A stretch of DNA of 64,000 nt from assembly GCF_047511655.1 (NCBI RefSeq), contig NC_133392.1, positions 162,306,542 to 162,370,541 of the forward strand. Reading direction: 5' to 3'. Source of the DNA: Castor canadensis (lineage: Eukaryota; Chordata; Mammalia; Rodentia; Castoridae). The notes beneath the pieces were generated by a model. The model had not been told where the DNA came from. It saw only the letters and a program-made list of their open reading frames with translations, and made no database searches. The position numbers and the translations under genes were made by a program. Each line of letters opens with the position of its first letter. Position 1 is the first letter of the stretch. Positions 11,251 through 23,900 of the stretch are shown here, one piece after another.

Positions 11251-13890
11251 CTCCGTCCAGCCCCAGCGCGGGCCCAGCTGGCCAGCCTGCAGGCCTGGTC
11301 AGTGCAAGCTCCTGCACCTCCACCAGCTGAGCAGTACTCATGTACTGGGGACTTGTCTTTGTCCTTTTCAATCTGCTTGAATGTGACAGCAGATGAGGGC
11401 TCATAGTGTCCAAAGGCGTTCAGAGTACAGACTGTTCCGCAGCTGGGTCTGTTGTGTCCAGGGGCCAGAGCAGGGCAGGGGCCTCTGCTCTGTCCTGCCC
11501 AGAGCAGGACACAGGCACAGAGGGAAAAACTGAGGCTGGAGGAGTGAAGAAGCCCCTGGCAGATGACCACTGGCACTGCTAGGCTATTCTGTGGAGCCCT
11601 AGCCTGGGGTCAACCCACAAGCTATGGTGGGCAGGTGGGGCAACAGGGGCCTGTGGCCATGGACCTGCCCTCAGCAGAACTCCAGGAGCTCTCAGTCAGG
11701 GTTAACTAGCAGACACATTCCTGCTACCACCCCCTACCCTTCAGGGGTGGGGGCTTCCTTCCCACAGTCTCTTGGAGGTTGGGAGTAGTGACTCTCATGG
11801 CACCCTAGGTGGCCAGCAGGAAGGGCAAAGAAGCAGGACAGAAGACCCTTAGAAATCTGATCTGGGTGCTGGGAACGTAGCCCAGTGGTGGAGCACTTGC
11901 CTAGCAAGACAAAAAACAAAAACAAAAACAGAAGTCTGATCTAGCAGGCTGGGCCAACCTCAGGGGATCATAGGGCAGGCCTGGACACGAGACCCAAAGG
12001 ACATGCAGCAGGGTCTGCTTATCTCAGAGGGACGTCACAGCATGAGGCACCAGGGGCCCAGGATCCAGGCAGCAGCCTCATATGCCTGGCCACACCTGCT
12101 GGTTTCCAAAACACCTAGCATCTGAAGGCCCAGCCTCGGAGGGGCAGCCTGGGAGCCCAGGTAATATGATCTCCATAGAGCATGCCTTCTGCAGGGCTCC
12201 CAGCCCAACACCTCCCCACCTCAAGTCCCACACCCCTAGGCCTCCCAGTCCACGGCCTGGGTCAGGCCTGCTCCAGGCCCATGTTGGCTCCCAGGCCCCA
12301 CCTACCCCTCATTGCTTCTTTCAGGCATACCTTGCATCATCTCCCAGGTAGCAGGTGACTGAGCCTCAGGGATAGGATTCCAGATAAACAGCCCTCGGGC
12401 CCCAGAAGCACACCCAGAAGAGAGCTGAGCTGCCCCTTCAGGATCCAGCTCCCTCCAAGGACATGTGGGGCTGAGCCCCTGGGGTACAGCTCCTGGGTTC
12501 AGGCTTAGCTTGGCAACCTGTGGCCATGCAGAAGGTCAATTGCCATATCCTCCTGCCCCCGGAGCCTACACTACGGGGCTCAGCCCGAGTGTGAGGTACA
12601 CACTGGACATGACTCGTAGCACAGCTCAGTAGCTGGGGAGGGAGGCAGGAGAAGGCAGGGACTCAGTGACCCCTCTTCTTGTCCCCTCTGTCCCAGTCCA
12701 CAGCTCCTGAGTGCCCATCTGCACTTGGGGCCTTGCTGGAGGTCCTATTCAGGGGTCTAGGGCAATGTCACTCACTGGTGTGATGAACTGAGCTCATGCG
12801 TGGGGCAAGGGACAGCTGGCCAAAGGAGAAAGTAAGAAGAGGGTGGTCAGCTACCTCAGCCTCCCACCCCAGGCAGGGAGGGGACAGGGGAAAGAGCCAG
12901 GTTCTTCCTGGCTGGGTGGGAGTAAGGGGCCCAGGGGATTGCGGTGTGGAGCCCTCCATGGAGCGACATCTATCATCCCACTTCCCATCTGGCCCATGCT
13001 TCCAGCAGCTCACCGGGGCCATGTTTATTCAGTGCTTGTTCCAGTTGGTCCTTCTCACTCAGTGAGGAGAGACCCTGCTCTATGAACAGCCATAACAAAA
13101 TACAGTAAATAGGGGAGTGGGCACTGCAGTGGAGACAGGAGTGAGAAGCAGGGTCCAGGCAGTCTTCCATCTTCCTTCTGAAGCCCTTCAGGCAGGCATT
13201 GCAGGCCTCCAAGAGGCTGACTCCCCGCAACCTCCAGCCCTTCCTGCCTCCTGGCTGTGTTCACACCTGCCCTTACAGGCTCCCCCCCATTACAGGCCAA
13301 GCTCCTTGACTAGACTATGACTGGTCCCTGGTACCTGGCCACACTAACCCCTAGAGCTAGAAATCCCTTCCTTTCCCCAGGGTCACCTTTATTATGCTTG
13401 TGCCAGGTTCCAGGGCCAGCCCTGTGCCTAGACTCCCAGAGGCCCGGACATCCAGCCTGACTTTGTATGTTGTAGACTCCCTGAGACCAAGGGCTGTCAT
13501 CTGGAGGACCCCAAACAGGATCTCCCTCTCACACTCACCCACAGAGTTTTCAGCCCCTCCTACAGCAGGCCAACCTAGCCTGGATGTAGGCTCCCTGACT
13601 TCTCCAAGCCTGGCCACACTCTGTCTATCCATCCAGTTCTCCTCCTAACCCCATCCCCACAAACTTTCTTCCTGGCCCCTTTTCAAGGATCATCAGCAGC
13701 CCCAGGATAGGGCTTGGCTATGCATGTACCCATTGTCTTTGGGAAGGACATCTGGCTTAAAGGAGAATTTGGTGAAACCCATCCTTTATTTAAAAGGACA
13801 CTCTAGGAAAACAGACCTCTATGTCACAGTGACCCAAATTTAGTAAACCAATTAGACTTGATATCTCTGGTCAGTTGATAATGTCAAAAC
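11250..13890. other. Intergenic sequence, one ID fragment
   Basis: GC-moderate sequence with no recognised gene. The only repeat I can name is an ID fragment at 11863-11930 (ggagcacttgcctagcaaga followed by an A-rich CAAAAA tail, + strand). Open frames on both strands are short and overlap in all frames. Confidence 0.45.
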
Positions 13891-14310
13891 AGTGTAACAG
13901 CTGGGTGCCAGTAGCTCACGCCTGTAATCCTAGCTACTCAGGAGTCAGAGATCAGGAGGATCAGGAAAATGGTTGGAGAGATCTTATCTCAAAAAAACCC
14001 TTCACAAAAAAAAGAGCTAATGGAGTAGCTCAAGAGGTAAGAGCGTCTGCCTAGCAAGTATGAGGTCCTGAATTCAAACCCCAGTGCTGCAAAAAAAAAA
14101 AAAATAATGGCATAACAGCAAGAATGACCGGATGTCTAAACCGAAGAGGGACACTCATCCTAAGGCAAATTTAAGCCAAACTCCTAGCTGACTTTACTAT
14201 CAATACTCCTGATGTGGTGCACTCTGCACCTCTTATCAGATATGCTCGCACCCATGTCTGGGTTTGTACTATCCTTTCCTTTGCAAATAAACTTTCTTGG
14301 TCTCCTGATA
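13750..14310 (+). mobile_element. Possible old LTR fragment, split by a SINE
   Basis: The sequence on either side of the SINE at 13899-14105 has an LTR-like look: a run leading to AATAAA at about 14286 (gcaaataaactttcttggtc), which resembles the R/U5 junction of endogenous retrovirus LTRs. No paired LTR or internal region was recognised, and the 5' edge is not clear. Treated as a broken fossil of unassigned family. Confidence 0.3.
13899..14105 (+). repeat. Composite B1/ID SINE
   Basis: Sense copy: B1-like head (gtaatcctagctactcagga), middle (gatcttatctcaaaaaaacc), ID tail (taagagcgtctgcctagcaa, gaattcaaaccccagtgctg), then A14. Confidence 0.9.
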
Positions 14311-17250
14311 TTCCCTTTTTCAGGAGCTGAGCTGGGTGGACATGGGGATAGCAGGTGGTGACACTGAAACCCTATGCAAAGGGTCTCCAAGAGTGGGAGG
14401 ATGAGTCCCAGAACCCTTCTCAAGCAAGGCCAATGTGGGACATTTTTCTGTTAGAGGACTGTCCACCAGGATCTGCAGCCTGAGAAGAACTCAGGGCCCC
14501 AAGGGCAGTGAGGACAATGTCCAGAGCCATGCCTGCTGGGAGTTCAGTGGCCAGGGACAGCACATCACTATCCTGTGATTTGTCCAGACTGGCAGTTTGA
14601 GACCCCAGGTTCAAACTCCTGGGATTCTACACGTCAGTTGTGGCCACGCGCCCCTATAAGTCTAGCGAAGAGCAGAGAACGGAGGTTTATTATGGGGCAC
14701 GGGCAGCTGTGGGAAGAGAGCACTTCCGCTCATCTTCAGCCATCTTTTGGTACAGACGTGAGCTTTAGGTTTAAATTAGAGGAAAATTAGGGCAAGGGGA
14801 GAAAGATGTGCATACTTCTTAAACAGTCCTGGCCAGTGTGGCCTGATCACTCTCTCACGTCCAGTTCCCTGAAGGTTGCAGAGAAGTTGCTATCATTGTC
14901 ATCACTTGAAGGAAGCAATCTGGTTCCCTGCTCCAGGGTGCAGCCCCATCATTATAGGTAATTGTCCTCATTTGTCGAGTGGTCTGTCCTGCCAGGCTCT
15001 GCAGTTCCTTAGGAGTAGTTTTGATCCCTTGTCATAAACATGTTATCAACCAGTCCTGTTTTTCCTGGAATCCAAGGTGATTGCAAAGTGACTGAAGGAC
15101 TTAGAGCAAAGACAGATACAAAATGGAGGCAGGGATGCCAAGCTTCTCCTGCTTTTAGCCAATTTGTGGCCCCAAGTAAGAAATTAGTGCTTTTCAGAAA
15201 AAACAGTTTGAGTACTTATTACGGGGGGGGGCCTCAACCATTCCTCTGGCACCAGGGAAGGCTGCTTAATGGCCTCCTGCCTCTTTCTTGTCATCTTGTC
15301 ACATGACCTCAAGCTAGTTTCCTGGGGGTAGAAGGAGAGTTCAGGGACATACAGGTTGAGATGCTGGGCCCATCTGTGGGCTATCCTTTACCTGGTAGAC
15401 CCCAAGAGAACTCTGGGCAGGGGCCTCCAGAAGGCTTTACCCTGAGTAGCCTAGCCTCACCTGGCTCTTTAGCTGGGCCCCCGGACCCCATGGAAATGTT
15501 GGTGGCTGGACCTTGTCTACTGGCACCACAGATGTGAGTTGTTTACCTGGCAGGTGTTGGAGAAGCCAGGTCCCAGGGCACCATCTGCTAGGAGGTGACT
15601 CCTCAGGACAGCAGGTGCTCTCCTCCCCCAGCCTGGTGGGCACTGTCAGAAGAAGGGAGACAACTGGAGGCCAGCGCAGGCCCAGCAGCACTGAGACCTC
15701 CATTCTCCTGGACAAGTTCTTAGGACCCTTGAGACCAGAGCAGGAGCCTGGGAAGGGGCTATGTGTGGCTGCCCCACTCTCAGGTGCTGGGCTGGGTTGG
15801 GGAGGGGAGCCTCTGTCACCCTGTACTGGCGTATGGCCCAGATGGGTGTGTGTCCCCTTTCACTGCCCCCAGGACATCCTCTTGGAGCATGTCCAGACCT
15901 GTAGGTGACACCAGGAGGGGGAGGAAGAGCTTGGGGTCTCAGGTCCCAGGACTCAGAACCCCAAGGCATGGCTAGGCTGCTGCCTCTGGGCCAACCCTGC
16001 TTACTACCCCCAGACACCTGCCCTCCATGGTCTCTCTCTCTGGGCACTGAGGTCTGTGTCCCTAAATTTCTATGTGCTCAAGTCCCTGGTGCCTACTGCA
16101 GCATGTCCTGCTCCCTCACTTTGTGAAAGTGTCATGGTCTGGTGTGCTCCTCTTGCACATTGGTACTAAAGGCTTTCTGCAACTCCCTTGGTCTCCACCT
16201 CATTGTTTCTCATAGAGGATGTGTCCAGGGCATGGCCCACACTGCACTCTTAGACCTCAGGCCTAGGTGACCTGCAGAAGGCATGTGGAAGCCCAGGAGA
16301 ACAATTGCAGCTTCTCTGCCCAGGCTGCTGCCCAGGCCGGGCAGGAAACGGTCTGGGGACCACCAGGAGGGAGGGAGCAAGCGCTGACTACCTCTCAGAG
16401 TCCCCAGGGCCTTGGGCCCCAATGTCCCTTCCCCAGGAGATCCCCTGGAGGATGCCGGGAATAGGATAGGGGCAGAAGTTGGGAAGCCCAAGCCTGCTCA
16501 TCCCACACTGCTCTGCCCCCAGCATCCTTCATCAGGTGGGGTAGGCCAGAGGCAGGGGCCACAGGCCTCAGGAAGAAGGAGTGAGCCCTGGGCTTGTGTT
16601 TCTTTTAGCTGTCCCTTCTGACACTAGCTGAACACTCTGAGAAGCCAGTGTCCCAGAGCTGCCTGGCTGACCTTGCCTGGGTAGGCACCCTCAACCATGG
16701 TCAGTCAGCTCAGGGCTCTAATAAGTGGTAGCCAGAGCAGCAAGTGCTGACCAATCTGACCCATGGCCTTAACCTGACCACCAACAAAGTCTTCCTTTAG
16801 AAGCAACTTGGTTCTTGCCCAAATCTTGGTTCTGGCCCAGAGGCAGGTGAGACACCTGGGATGGAGGTTTCTTCCCCTGACCAGTAGCATCTACCTCCTA
16901 CTGGTGATAGCCCAGGTCTTTGTGAGGGGTGCTTCCTGTTACTCCAATAGAATTACTAATGGCAGCCCTCTCCCCTATTCCCTACCACCAGGAATCTTTC
17001 AGAGTCTTCCTGAAGCCAACATGCATACATTCCAAAGTCTTGAGAACTCTAGGGCTGAGCTGGGGTGACAGGAGGTGGGAATCAGAGTATCCATTTCCCA
17101 TCAGGCAGAGGGAGAGGAGATACTACATAGGGAAGCAGAGCCATGGGTGGCAATAAGGAGCCCCCACAGCTTCACTGAATGCCTGTATCCAGCCACACAA
17201 GAAGACCAAATGTGTACCCATGAACTCCTACTCACTGAGCCAGTCAATTG
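14310..17250. other. Intergenic sequence with no recognised gene
   Basis: About 2.9 kb with no SINE or gene I recognise. Overlapping open frames near 15513-15908 (+) and 15646-16047 (-) have no family signature and reflect GC-rich composition. A run of eight or more G lies near 15225. Confidence 0.4.
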
Positions 17251-17255
17251 CTTTT

Positions 17256-17854
17256 ATTTTTTTATTTATTTATTGTGGGACTAGGGCTTAAACTCAGGGC
17301 CTACACTTTGAGCCATCCCACTGGCCCTTTTTTGTAATGGGTTTTTTCAAGATCGATATTAGGGTTAACAGTGAGGACAGCCATGTTAGGATCAGACTCC
17401 CTCCCTCCTTGCAGGTGGCTTACTAGAAACTCCCCACCTGACCTCAAAGACTGACAAAGGGACAGTTGTTAACCTTTATCTCTGGATGGGTGCCAAGGAC
17501 AGTTGAGCAGACAGTGACCTAACTACAACTTATCTTCCTTGGTTGCCCAGCAACAGTATTCCTTAGTGACCTTCCCGGTTCTTTTCCACTAGCCCCCTAT
17601 ATCTACTCTAAGCCTGTGTGTGGCAGTGGGCTCTAGCTCTCTTGCTGGGGATCCCCTCCTGCAGGCCCTCTTTTCCGAATAAAGCCTGTGCTGACATTGA
17701 ACTCCTTCCTGCCTATCCTCTCATACCTCTCTTCAGTCTAACAATAGGGTCTCTCAAGCTATTTACCCAGGTTGGCTTCAAACCACAGTCCTCCTCCTGA
17801 TCTCTGCCTCCTGAGTAGCTAGGATTATAGGCGTGAGCCACTGGCGCCTGGCTC
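17256..17854 (-). repeat. Composite B1/ID SINE split by an LTR insertion
   Basis: Antisense SINE. The left part has the ID tail (gggactagggcttaaactca, ccactggcccttttttgtaa) and breaks off after ttttttcaagat near 17353. The right part resumes with atagggtctctcaagctatt near 17744 and ends at gcgtgagccactggcgcctg. The interruption is the LTR-like element 17357-17743. Confidence 0.85.
17357..17743 (+). mobile_element. Solo LTR-like element nested in a SINE
   Basis: About 387 bp sits between the two halves of a SINE. Its ends are near-inverted (tattag ... ctaaca, close to the TG...CA ends of retroviral LTRs). It contains a TATA-like patch near 17600 (cctatatctact) and AATAAA at 17678-17683 followed by cctgtgctgacattgaac. 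This is the layout of a solo LTR; the internal region is absent, as after recombination between two LTRs. Family is not assigned. It must be younger than the SINE it split. Confidence 0.65.
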
Positions 17855-17859
17855 AATTG

Positions 17860-19930
17860 CTTCTTTTCACATAAGCTGGTTTAAAACAGTTTCTATCACT
17901 TGCTGGCTTGATTCATGACTGATCCAATTCTTTGTGTGTGCACACACATGTATGCATGCCCACATGTGCATGAGTGTGTATGACTTCTGGGTTTATATGG
18001 GGGGGATCCTGCTGTTCCCACTCATGGTTGTGTCTTTCTCCATTAGAGAGGTTTATGTTTTAAACCACAAATGAGGATGTTGTTGGAGAAGCCCTTATTT
18101 AGATTTATCTGTAGCATTAGGGTCACAGGATGGAGCCAGGATTTCTGCATCTCCAACTTGCAGCTCAGCATGGTGGGCTCACTGCAAGGAGCTCCAGAGA
18201 AGAAGGCTGTTGTTTGCCATGCTGATGTTTTCTGTAGCTGATGGTCTGAGCTACACACTTGCCCATGGGCCTCAATACACCTGGGAAACTCCTGGATGCA
18301 CAAGGAAGCTGCCTGAGCTTTCCCTAGGCTTCTGGACCAACCTGGGGCAAAGGGGGATTTGGGGGGGTAGGGAGAAGTGGTGGATATGCCTCCCATGTAC
18401 AAGCAAACTGCCTATCTTTATCTCCTTCTGCCACTTACCTGGTACTGATTCCCCACTGCCCCGCACCCCAAGTTTTGGTGCCCTGCACACAGTTTGTGAC
18501 CAAAGGTGAGTGACCAGCGGGGTCAGGGGTGAGAAGCATGGTAGGCAGGTTGGACCAACTCCCTGCACCAGTGGGAGGGGACCTGGGAACCCTTCAACGT
18601 GTGCTGGCCAGTCAACATGTAGCTGCCCACCCTGTTCCCTTCAAGCCCCCCTCCTTGGGGATGGACATGCCCTGGAGGTCAGGGCTGTGCCCTAGTACCC
18701 ACAGGCACTTGGTAAATGTGTGTGAGTTGATGAAGGAGGAGCAGGGTCTCCTCAGGAGCTGTGGCCCTGTTCATTCACTAAGCCCTGCCTTTGGAAGCTG
18801 GCAGGAACTAATTAGCACTTTCTCCTGATCACCTATATTCCAGTCCCTGGGGCACTGTCACATGTCCCTTTCTCTCCTTCCTTTTCTTGGTGCTCTGGGA
18901 CTTCCAGGCAGGGGCAGCTCCCCCTTGCTTACTGGAAGCTAATGGGATGGCTGCATGGTGGACAACCCAGTGTTCATCAGGACACGGACAGACACCCAGG
19001 AGAGCAGCAGCTCAGAGCAGGACAAAGGGGCTTTGGAGTCACTGCTCTGCCCTTTCACCAGATCTAGAACTCTTGTAACATCTCCTGCAGCTGAGACCCT
19101 TCAAAGCCTGGCTGGAGTGAGGCACCTGGGGCGCAGCCTGTGGTGCTTTGGGTCCCAGTCACAAGCACAGATTGTTTGAATAATTCAGATTCAAAAGGAC
19201 CTACTTTCCCTTAGACCACTTCCTGCTAAAGAGCAGCAGGGGGAGGGGCATCTGAACTAGACATCCGCTCCCTGGTTTTGAGAGAAGGCTGGGCACTGAG
19301 CCAACCCTGGGCCATTCCTCCACCCTGGGGCCCTGTTCAGCCCGCAGCTGCAGCTGGCCTGGTCAAGGCCAGCTGGGTGTGGCAATGGACTCCGCTGGCT
19401 GATCTCTAAGATCCTTCCTGAGAAGGAGTGTCACAGGAAAACCAAGAGAGGCCTGGGCTCCTGGCTGCAGACAGGGCTCCCCTTTTTGTCCTACCATGGG
19501 GGAGGGGCTGGGCAGCAGGTGAGGGCCAAAAAATACAAGGGGTTGAAGGGGTAGAGGGAGGGGCAGAGAGGTTGGATTGGAGGCTTGAGGTACAAAAGGA
19601 AAGACTGGCTCTGTATGGTCTCATGGGCAGGCCCTGGATGGAAACTCTAAACTCCTGTGGGTTGCTATTGAGTCTGAGCAAGGTCCAGGTCACTGATGCT
19701 CGAAGGACAGCGCACGTAAAGGAGGATGAGGCCAGATGGCAGCCTGAGGCCGCAGCCAGGGATCTGAGAATCAGGGTCCAGGGTCCCCCCTCTCCTTCAT
19801 TTCCCTCAACTTTGCCCCTCACACCCAGTCCATAAATACATAAATGATTTCAGAAGTTTCCAGGGAATGTCCTGTCCCACCCCAAACACGTACAGATTAC
19901 ATGGAACAGAGGCTGCAGCTCAAAACCTTA
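17860..19930. other. Intergenic sequence, short TG-rich tract
   Basis: No gene recognised. A short alternating TG/CA stretch lies at 17932-17980. The rest is mixed sequence with brief chance open frames. Confidence 0.4.
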
Positions 19931-19936
19931 TGCCTG

Positions 19937-20295
19937 AGCCAGGCCTGGTGTTGCTTATCTGTAATCCCAGCAATCAAGAGACTGAGGCAAACTGAGAGCC
20001 AGTGGCTCATGTTTGTAATCCTAGCCACTATGGAGGCAAAGATGAGGAGGACTGAGGTTTGAAACCAGCCCGGAAAAATAGTTAAAGAGACCCTATCTTG
20101 AAAATATCCAATACAGAAAAGGGCTGGCGAAGTGGCTCAAGTAGTAAAGTGCCTGCCTCAAGAATGAGGTCCTGAGTTCCAACTCTGGTACCAGGGAGAA
20201 AAAAAGAGGCTGAGGCAGGAGGATGGAGAGTATGATGCCAGCCTGGGATACATAGTGAGTCCCTGTCTCAAAAACACAAAACCAAATTAAAAAAA
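19937..20295 (+). repeat. B1 SINE interrupted by a composite SINE
   Basis: A B1 head (gtaatcccagcaatcaagag, ending gactgaggcaaactgag) is interrupted at about 19995 by a complete composite SINE (agccagtggctcatgtttgt to the ID tail ctgagttccaactctggtac plus A-rich tail, about 20208). B1 then resumes with gaggctgaggcaggaggatg and ends in a cacaaaaccaaattaaaaaaa-type tail. All parts are in + orientation. Confidence 0.8.
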
Positions 20296-20299
20296 AATC

Positions 20300-22290
20300 C
20301 ACTGGCCTGGGAGCAGGAGCTCAAGCTCCCTTCACCTGCTGTCTCCACCATAGCCCTAGACCATACATGCCCAGGAGGGAAGGTCCTGAGGGTCCCATGG
20401 CAGAGACAATTGGCCCCCTTCCCATTTTGGGCTGCCTTGCTTCTGCCTCAGCCTCTCCTCTACTGCACTCCTACTTCATTTTTCTTCTTCCCCTTCTTTT
20501 GTTTCCACTTTTAAGTCCTCGACCCAGATGAGCAATGAAGGCTGGCATCAGGCCAACCTGGATTCTGAGGACCATCTCTGATCTTTAGAGCCTGGCAGCC
20601 ACTTGTCAGTGCCCAGAACCCCTGTCCCACTGATTTTCTGTCATCCCTGCCACTGGATATGCCCCAAGTCCCACCTCTCCTCTGAAGACCCCTGGGAAGT
20701 CTGGTGCCTAGGTCTCTCCTGGACATACAGCTGCTCATGTTCCTCTGGCCCCAGCCCTTTTCCAGGCTGTAGTACCTGCCCAGAACCTCCCTGATCTCCT
20801 TCCAGCTCTGGTCCTGGTTGCTGGATTTGGCTCCCTTACTTGGAATGCTACCACCAGCCCATTCCACCCACGCTGTGGACGTTCCCCAGGACCCTTTGTG
20901 GGGGGCAGGTGGAGCAGTGGGTGAGGGAGACTTCAAGGGGTTCACAACATAGCAGGAAGAGGGGCTTGGGGTAAGACAGCTGGGAATAGACAAACTTTCA
21001 AGAAATGAAGTCGGTGGGGCATTCTTTTGAGAGGGCTGGGCAGCAAAGTGCTGGAGAGACATCTGCAGAGGTGACACCAGCCAATGTCTGAACTACACAA
21101 GTTTATTGGGAGCGTTCTCCCTCTCCCCACACTTCCCGGGGAGGCAGATAGAGCCACAAGAGACAGACAGTGGGGAAAAGAGGAGGGACCTGATCTCTGT
21201 GGGGAGAGTGTGGTGTGATGGATGTTAACGGTTTCAAGCAAGAGTGACACGATTGATAATAAATCAGTTCTTGCTCCGCTGAGGTGAGGGACACAGTGAC
21301 CCAACAAGGTCAGATCACTCAGAGCACATAGGGTAGAATGGCAGGACGATAGGAAACTGGTTATAGTTGGGATAATTGGAGGCAGGTTCCTCACTCCCAA
21401 AGCAGGAGGACACTCATACAGAGAGGAGAAAACTTGAATGACCTCTGCAGTGTTAGATAAGACATGTAAATTCAGGCGCTCAATGCAAATACAGATAAAA
21501 ATGTCTACGTGACTGCATGCATGTATACATGTGTGCATGTATATGTACATATGTATGTGCGTTGCTGTCTGCTGAGGGGGACTAGAGGCAATGACCCCCC
21601 AGTAGCAGTGAGCACCCAGCACCAGGAGCCTGGCTTCTACTAACCACTGTCCACTAACAGGAACCAGGGCTCCTGAGAGAACTGGCAGTGTTCAGAGCTG
21701 GGATAGGGAGAGTACATGAAGAATTGGAGCTTCTTGTGCCCAAAATACAAGGGTAGACAATGCAGGGACATGTCTGTGCCCTGGCAGGAAGCACCCAGTG
21801 GACTGGGAGGGGCGTGAGGGGAAGGTGTAAAGTCCTTGCTTCAGTGTAGAGCTGCCTCAATTAGATGGAGCAGGGAGTGGGACGGAGAGCAGGTAGTGGA
21901 CTTGGCTGAAAGCTGTGCTCCTTTTGCCCACCCGCACAGGTGCACAAAATAAGGGATGCCTCCTGACAATGAGCAGGGACAAGGTGCCAGTCAGGTCAGG
22001 AGAGCAAAGAGGCGGTGTGCTGGGGAAGGGGAGAGTGATAGGGTCACTGAGGGTTGGTGCCCTGGTTTAATGGAGACTAGTGGATATCAGGGTGCAGGCC
22101 TGCAGGAAATGGGGCACTGGGCTTGATTTGGAGAGGCGGACAGGGTGGTTGGCAAGGGGTGGAAAGGGGAGCCAGGGACCCAGGCTCTTGCTGTTAAGAT
22201 GAGGGAGAGGTGTTGGAATAGGGAGTTTCTGAGGACGCTTGGTCCTTCTTGACAGCCTTCCTTTCCCACCTGGGTTTTCGAACACAGCTG
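20300..22290. other. Upstream flank of the GNB1 island
   Basis: No gene recognised. At about 21500-21562 there is an alternating purine-pyrimidine tract (catgcatgtatacatgtgtg and on), a potential Z-DNA or cruciform-prone sequence. Open frames on the - strand up to 226 codons carry no recognisable domain. Confidence 0.4.
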
Positions 22291-23900
22291 TCCACTCCAG
22301 CCCCGGCTGCCGCGCGCAAGGAGCCTCGGGCCCCACCCGGCCCTGCAGCGCTGCGGCCCACGCCCTCCAGGCCTGCCTTCCGGGCTGGACCCGTGAGCGG
22401 AGTCCAGTGGCTAAATCCCTGCAGGTTCACCGCCTGCCGGCCCAGGCGGCCGGGCACAGGAACCAAGCCCGCTTTCTGGGCACCCGCAGGCCTTGGGTGG
22501 GTCCCGCGGCCGCCGGCGTCGCGAGGCAGACATTAAAGCGGGTCTGGGGGCGTCACTTCTGGACGCCTGGGCTCGGCCGCCGGGGCTCCTTTAAGCCGCT
22601 CGCGCACGCGCAGGCCGGGGGCGGGGGGCGGGAAAGAGGAGGTGCAGCGTGCGCGCGCCCGGCGGCCGTGCGCAGTGACGCGACGTGGGGTTTCCCGAGG
22701 CTGCGGGCAGGGGCCGCCGCGCCCATCTCGATGGCTGGAGGCGTCTGAGGGGCGGACGGCGGCGGCGGCGGGCGCGGGCGGCGAGGGCAGCGGGCCGGGA
22801 CTGGAGCAGCCGCCGCGCGGACCCGACCAGCCTCGCCGGCTCCTGCCCGCAGGCCGCGAGCGCGACGACCAGGCGGCGGCGTGGGCGCGTCAGGCCGGGT
22901 GAGGGCGAGGTGAGCGCAGCCGCCGAGGCCCGACCGCCCTAGGCCTGTCCGCGGCCCCTAGCCCCGTCCCAGACCCCGAGTCCCTCTTCGTGGCTACCCC
23001 GGCGGGGCCTGCCTGCCTCCCGCCTCGGGGGTCGCCCCCCGCCCGGCCCATCCCCGCCCCCACCCTCCCCGCCCCCACCCGCGTCTTCCTGCCCCGCCCG
23101 GGTGGGGCCAACGGGGACCAAACGGGGACGGACGACCCCTGGGGCGGGCGGCGACCCTACGGGGGTCGAGAGGTGGCCGGGAACCAGGGATAGAGGCTGG
23201 GGGCCGAGGGCTAGAGCCGGCCAGGGCCAGGGTCGGAGCGCGGGCTGGGCGCGCAGCGGGCGCTTCCTCCCGCGGCTGGAGGCGAGGGGGACCCCAGATG
23301 CGCGGGGCGGGGTCTCGGGGGTGTCGCCGCGGAGCCGGAGTGGGGCGGCGTGCGCGGGGGGCCGGGCGTGCCGCGGGCACAAAGGCCGAGTCCCGGAGCC
23401 CGTGCCGCGCCGGACGCGTCTTCCTGCAGGGCATGGGACGGCGGCGGGCGGGAGCGGGCGGCGGCCTGGAGCTGGACTAAGCGGTACGCTGGAAGCAGGT
23501 CCCTCGGGGTCGGTCCCCGCACTACGGATCTCTTGCAAACGTCCTGTGCCGGGTCCGTGCCGTCGGCCTTGGACCACCCTGAACCCAACCACCTGGCGAC
23601 CCCAGCGCGCGCGAATGAATGGGCGCCGCGTCCGGCCGCCGCGACAAGATGGCGATGCGCGCCTTTGTCAGCCGGGGCCGCGCCGCCCTCGGGCCGGGCG
23701 GAAGACAAAGGCTGGGGTCTTGGCGCCCGCGGCCTGGGCTGACACAGAACGGCCGGGTCCGGCCGCCCAGGCCGCGGGCGGAGGCGCTGGGGCCGGGGCG
23801 CGCGAGAAGTGGTGCCCGCCGGAAATCCCGGAGGGGAAGCGTAGCCTTGCCCTTCTCCACAGCCCCTCCGGTGCTCGTCGGCAGCTGATACTTGGCTTTG
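22290..23900 (+). promoter_or_regulatory. GNB1: CpG island, inferred GNB1 promoter
   Basis: About 1.6 kb of very CpG-rich DNA, the strongest island in the window. Elements seen: a perfect palindromic NRF1 site CGCGCACGCGCA (22601-22612); GC boxes in gggggcggggggcggg (about 22617-22632); a CRE-like half site TGACGCGACG (about 22675-22684); and a YY1-like AAGATGGCGATG near 23646. There is no TATA box, which fits a dispersed housekeeping promoter. GNB1 is the expected + strand neighbour of CALML6 from conserved gene order, so the link to GNB1 is inference from synteny. Confidence 0.7.
22640..22909 (+). other. GNB1: GNB1 untranslated exon 1 (inferred)
   Basis: GNB1 encodes the G-protein beta-1 subunit, a seven-blade WD40 propeller that pairs with gamma subunits and G-alpha at the inner plasma membrane; no coding part is in this window. 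The exon is placed between the NRF1/GC-box cluster and two good splice donors 11 bases apart: CGG|GTGAGG after 22898 and GAG|GTGAGC after 22909. The transcription start is not fixed by the sequence, so the left end is approximate. The human gene is known to carry noncoding 5' exons before the ATG exon, which fits. Confidence 0.55.

Noticed and set aside
20942-21622. 226-codon frame on the - strand
   Set aside because: No domain or splice context; partly encoded by an alternating CA/TG tract giving His/Met/Ile/Cys runs.
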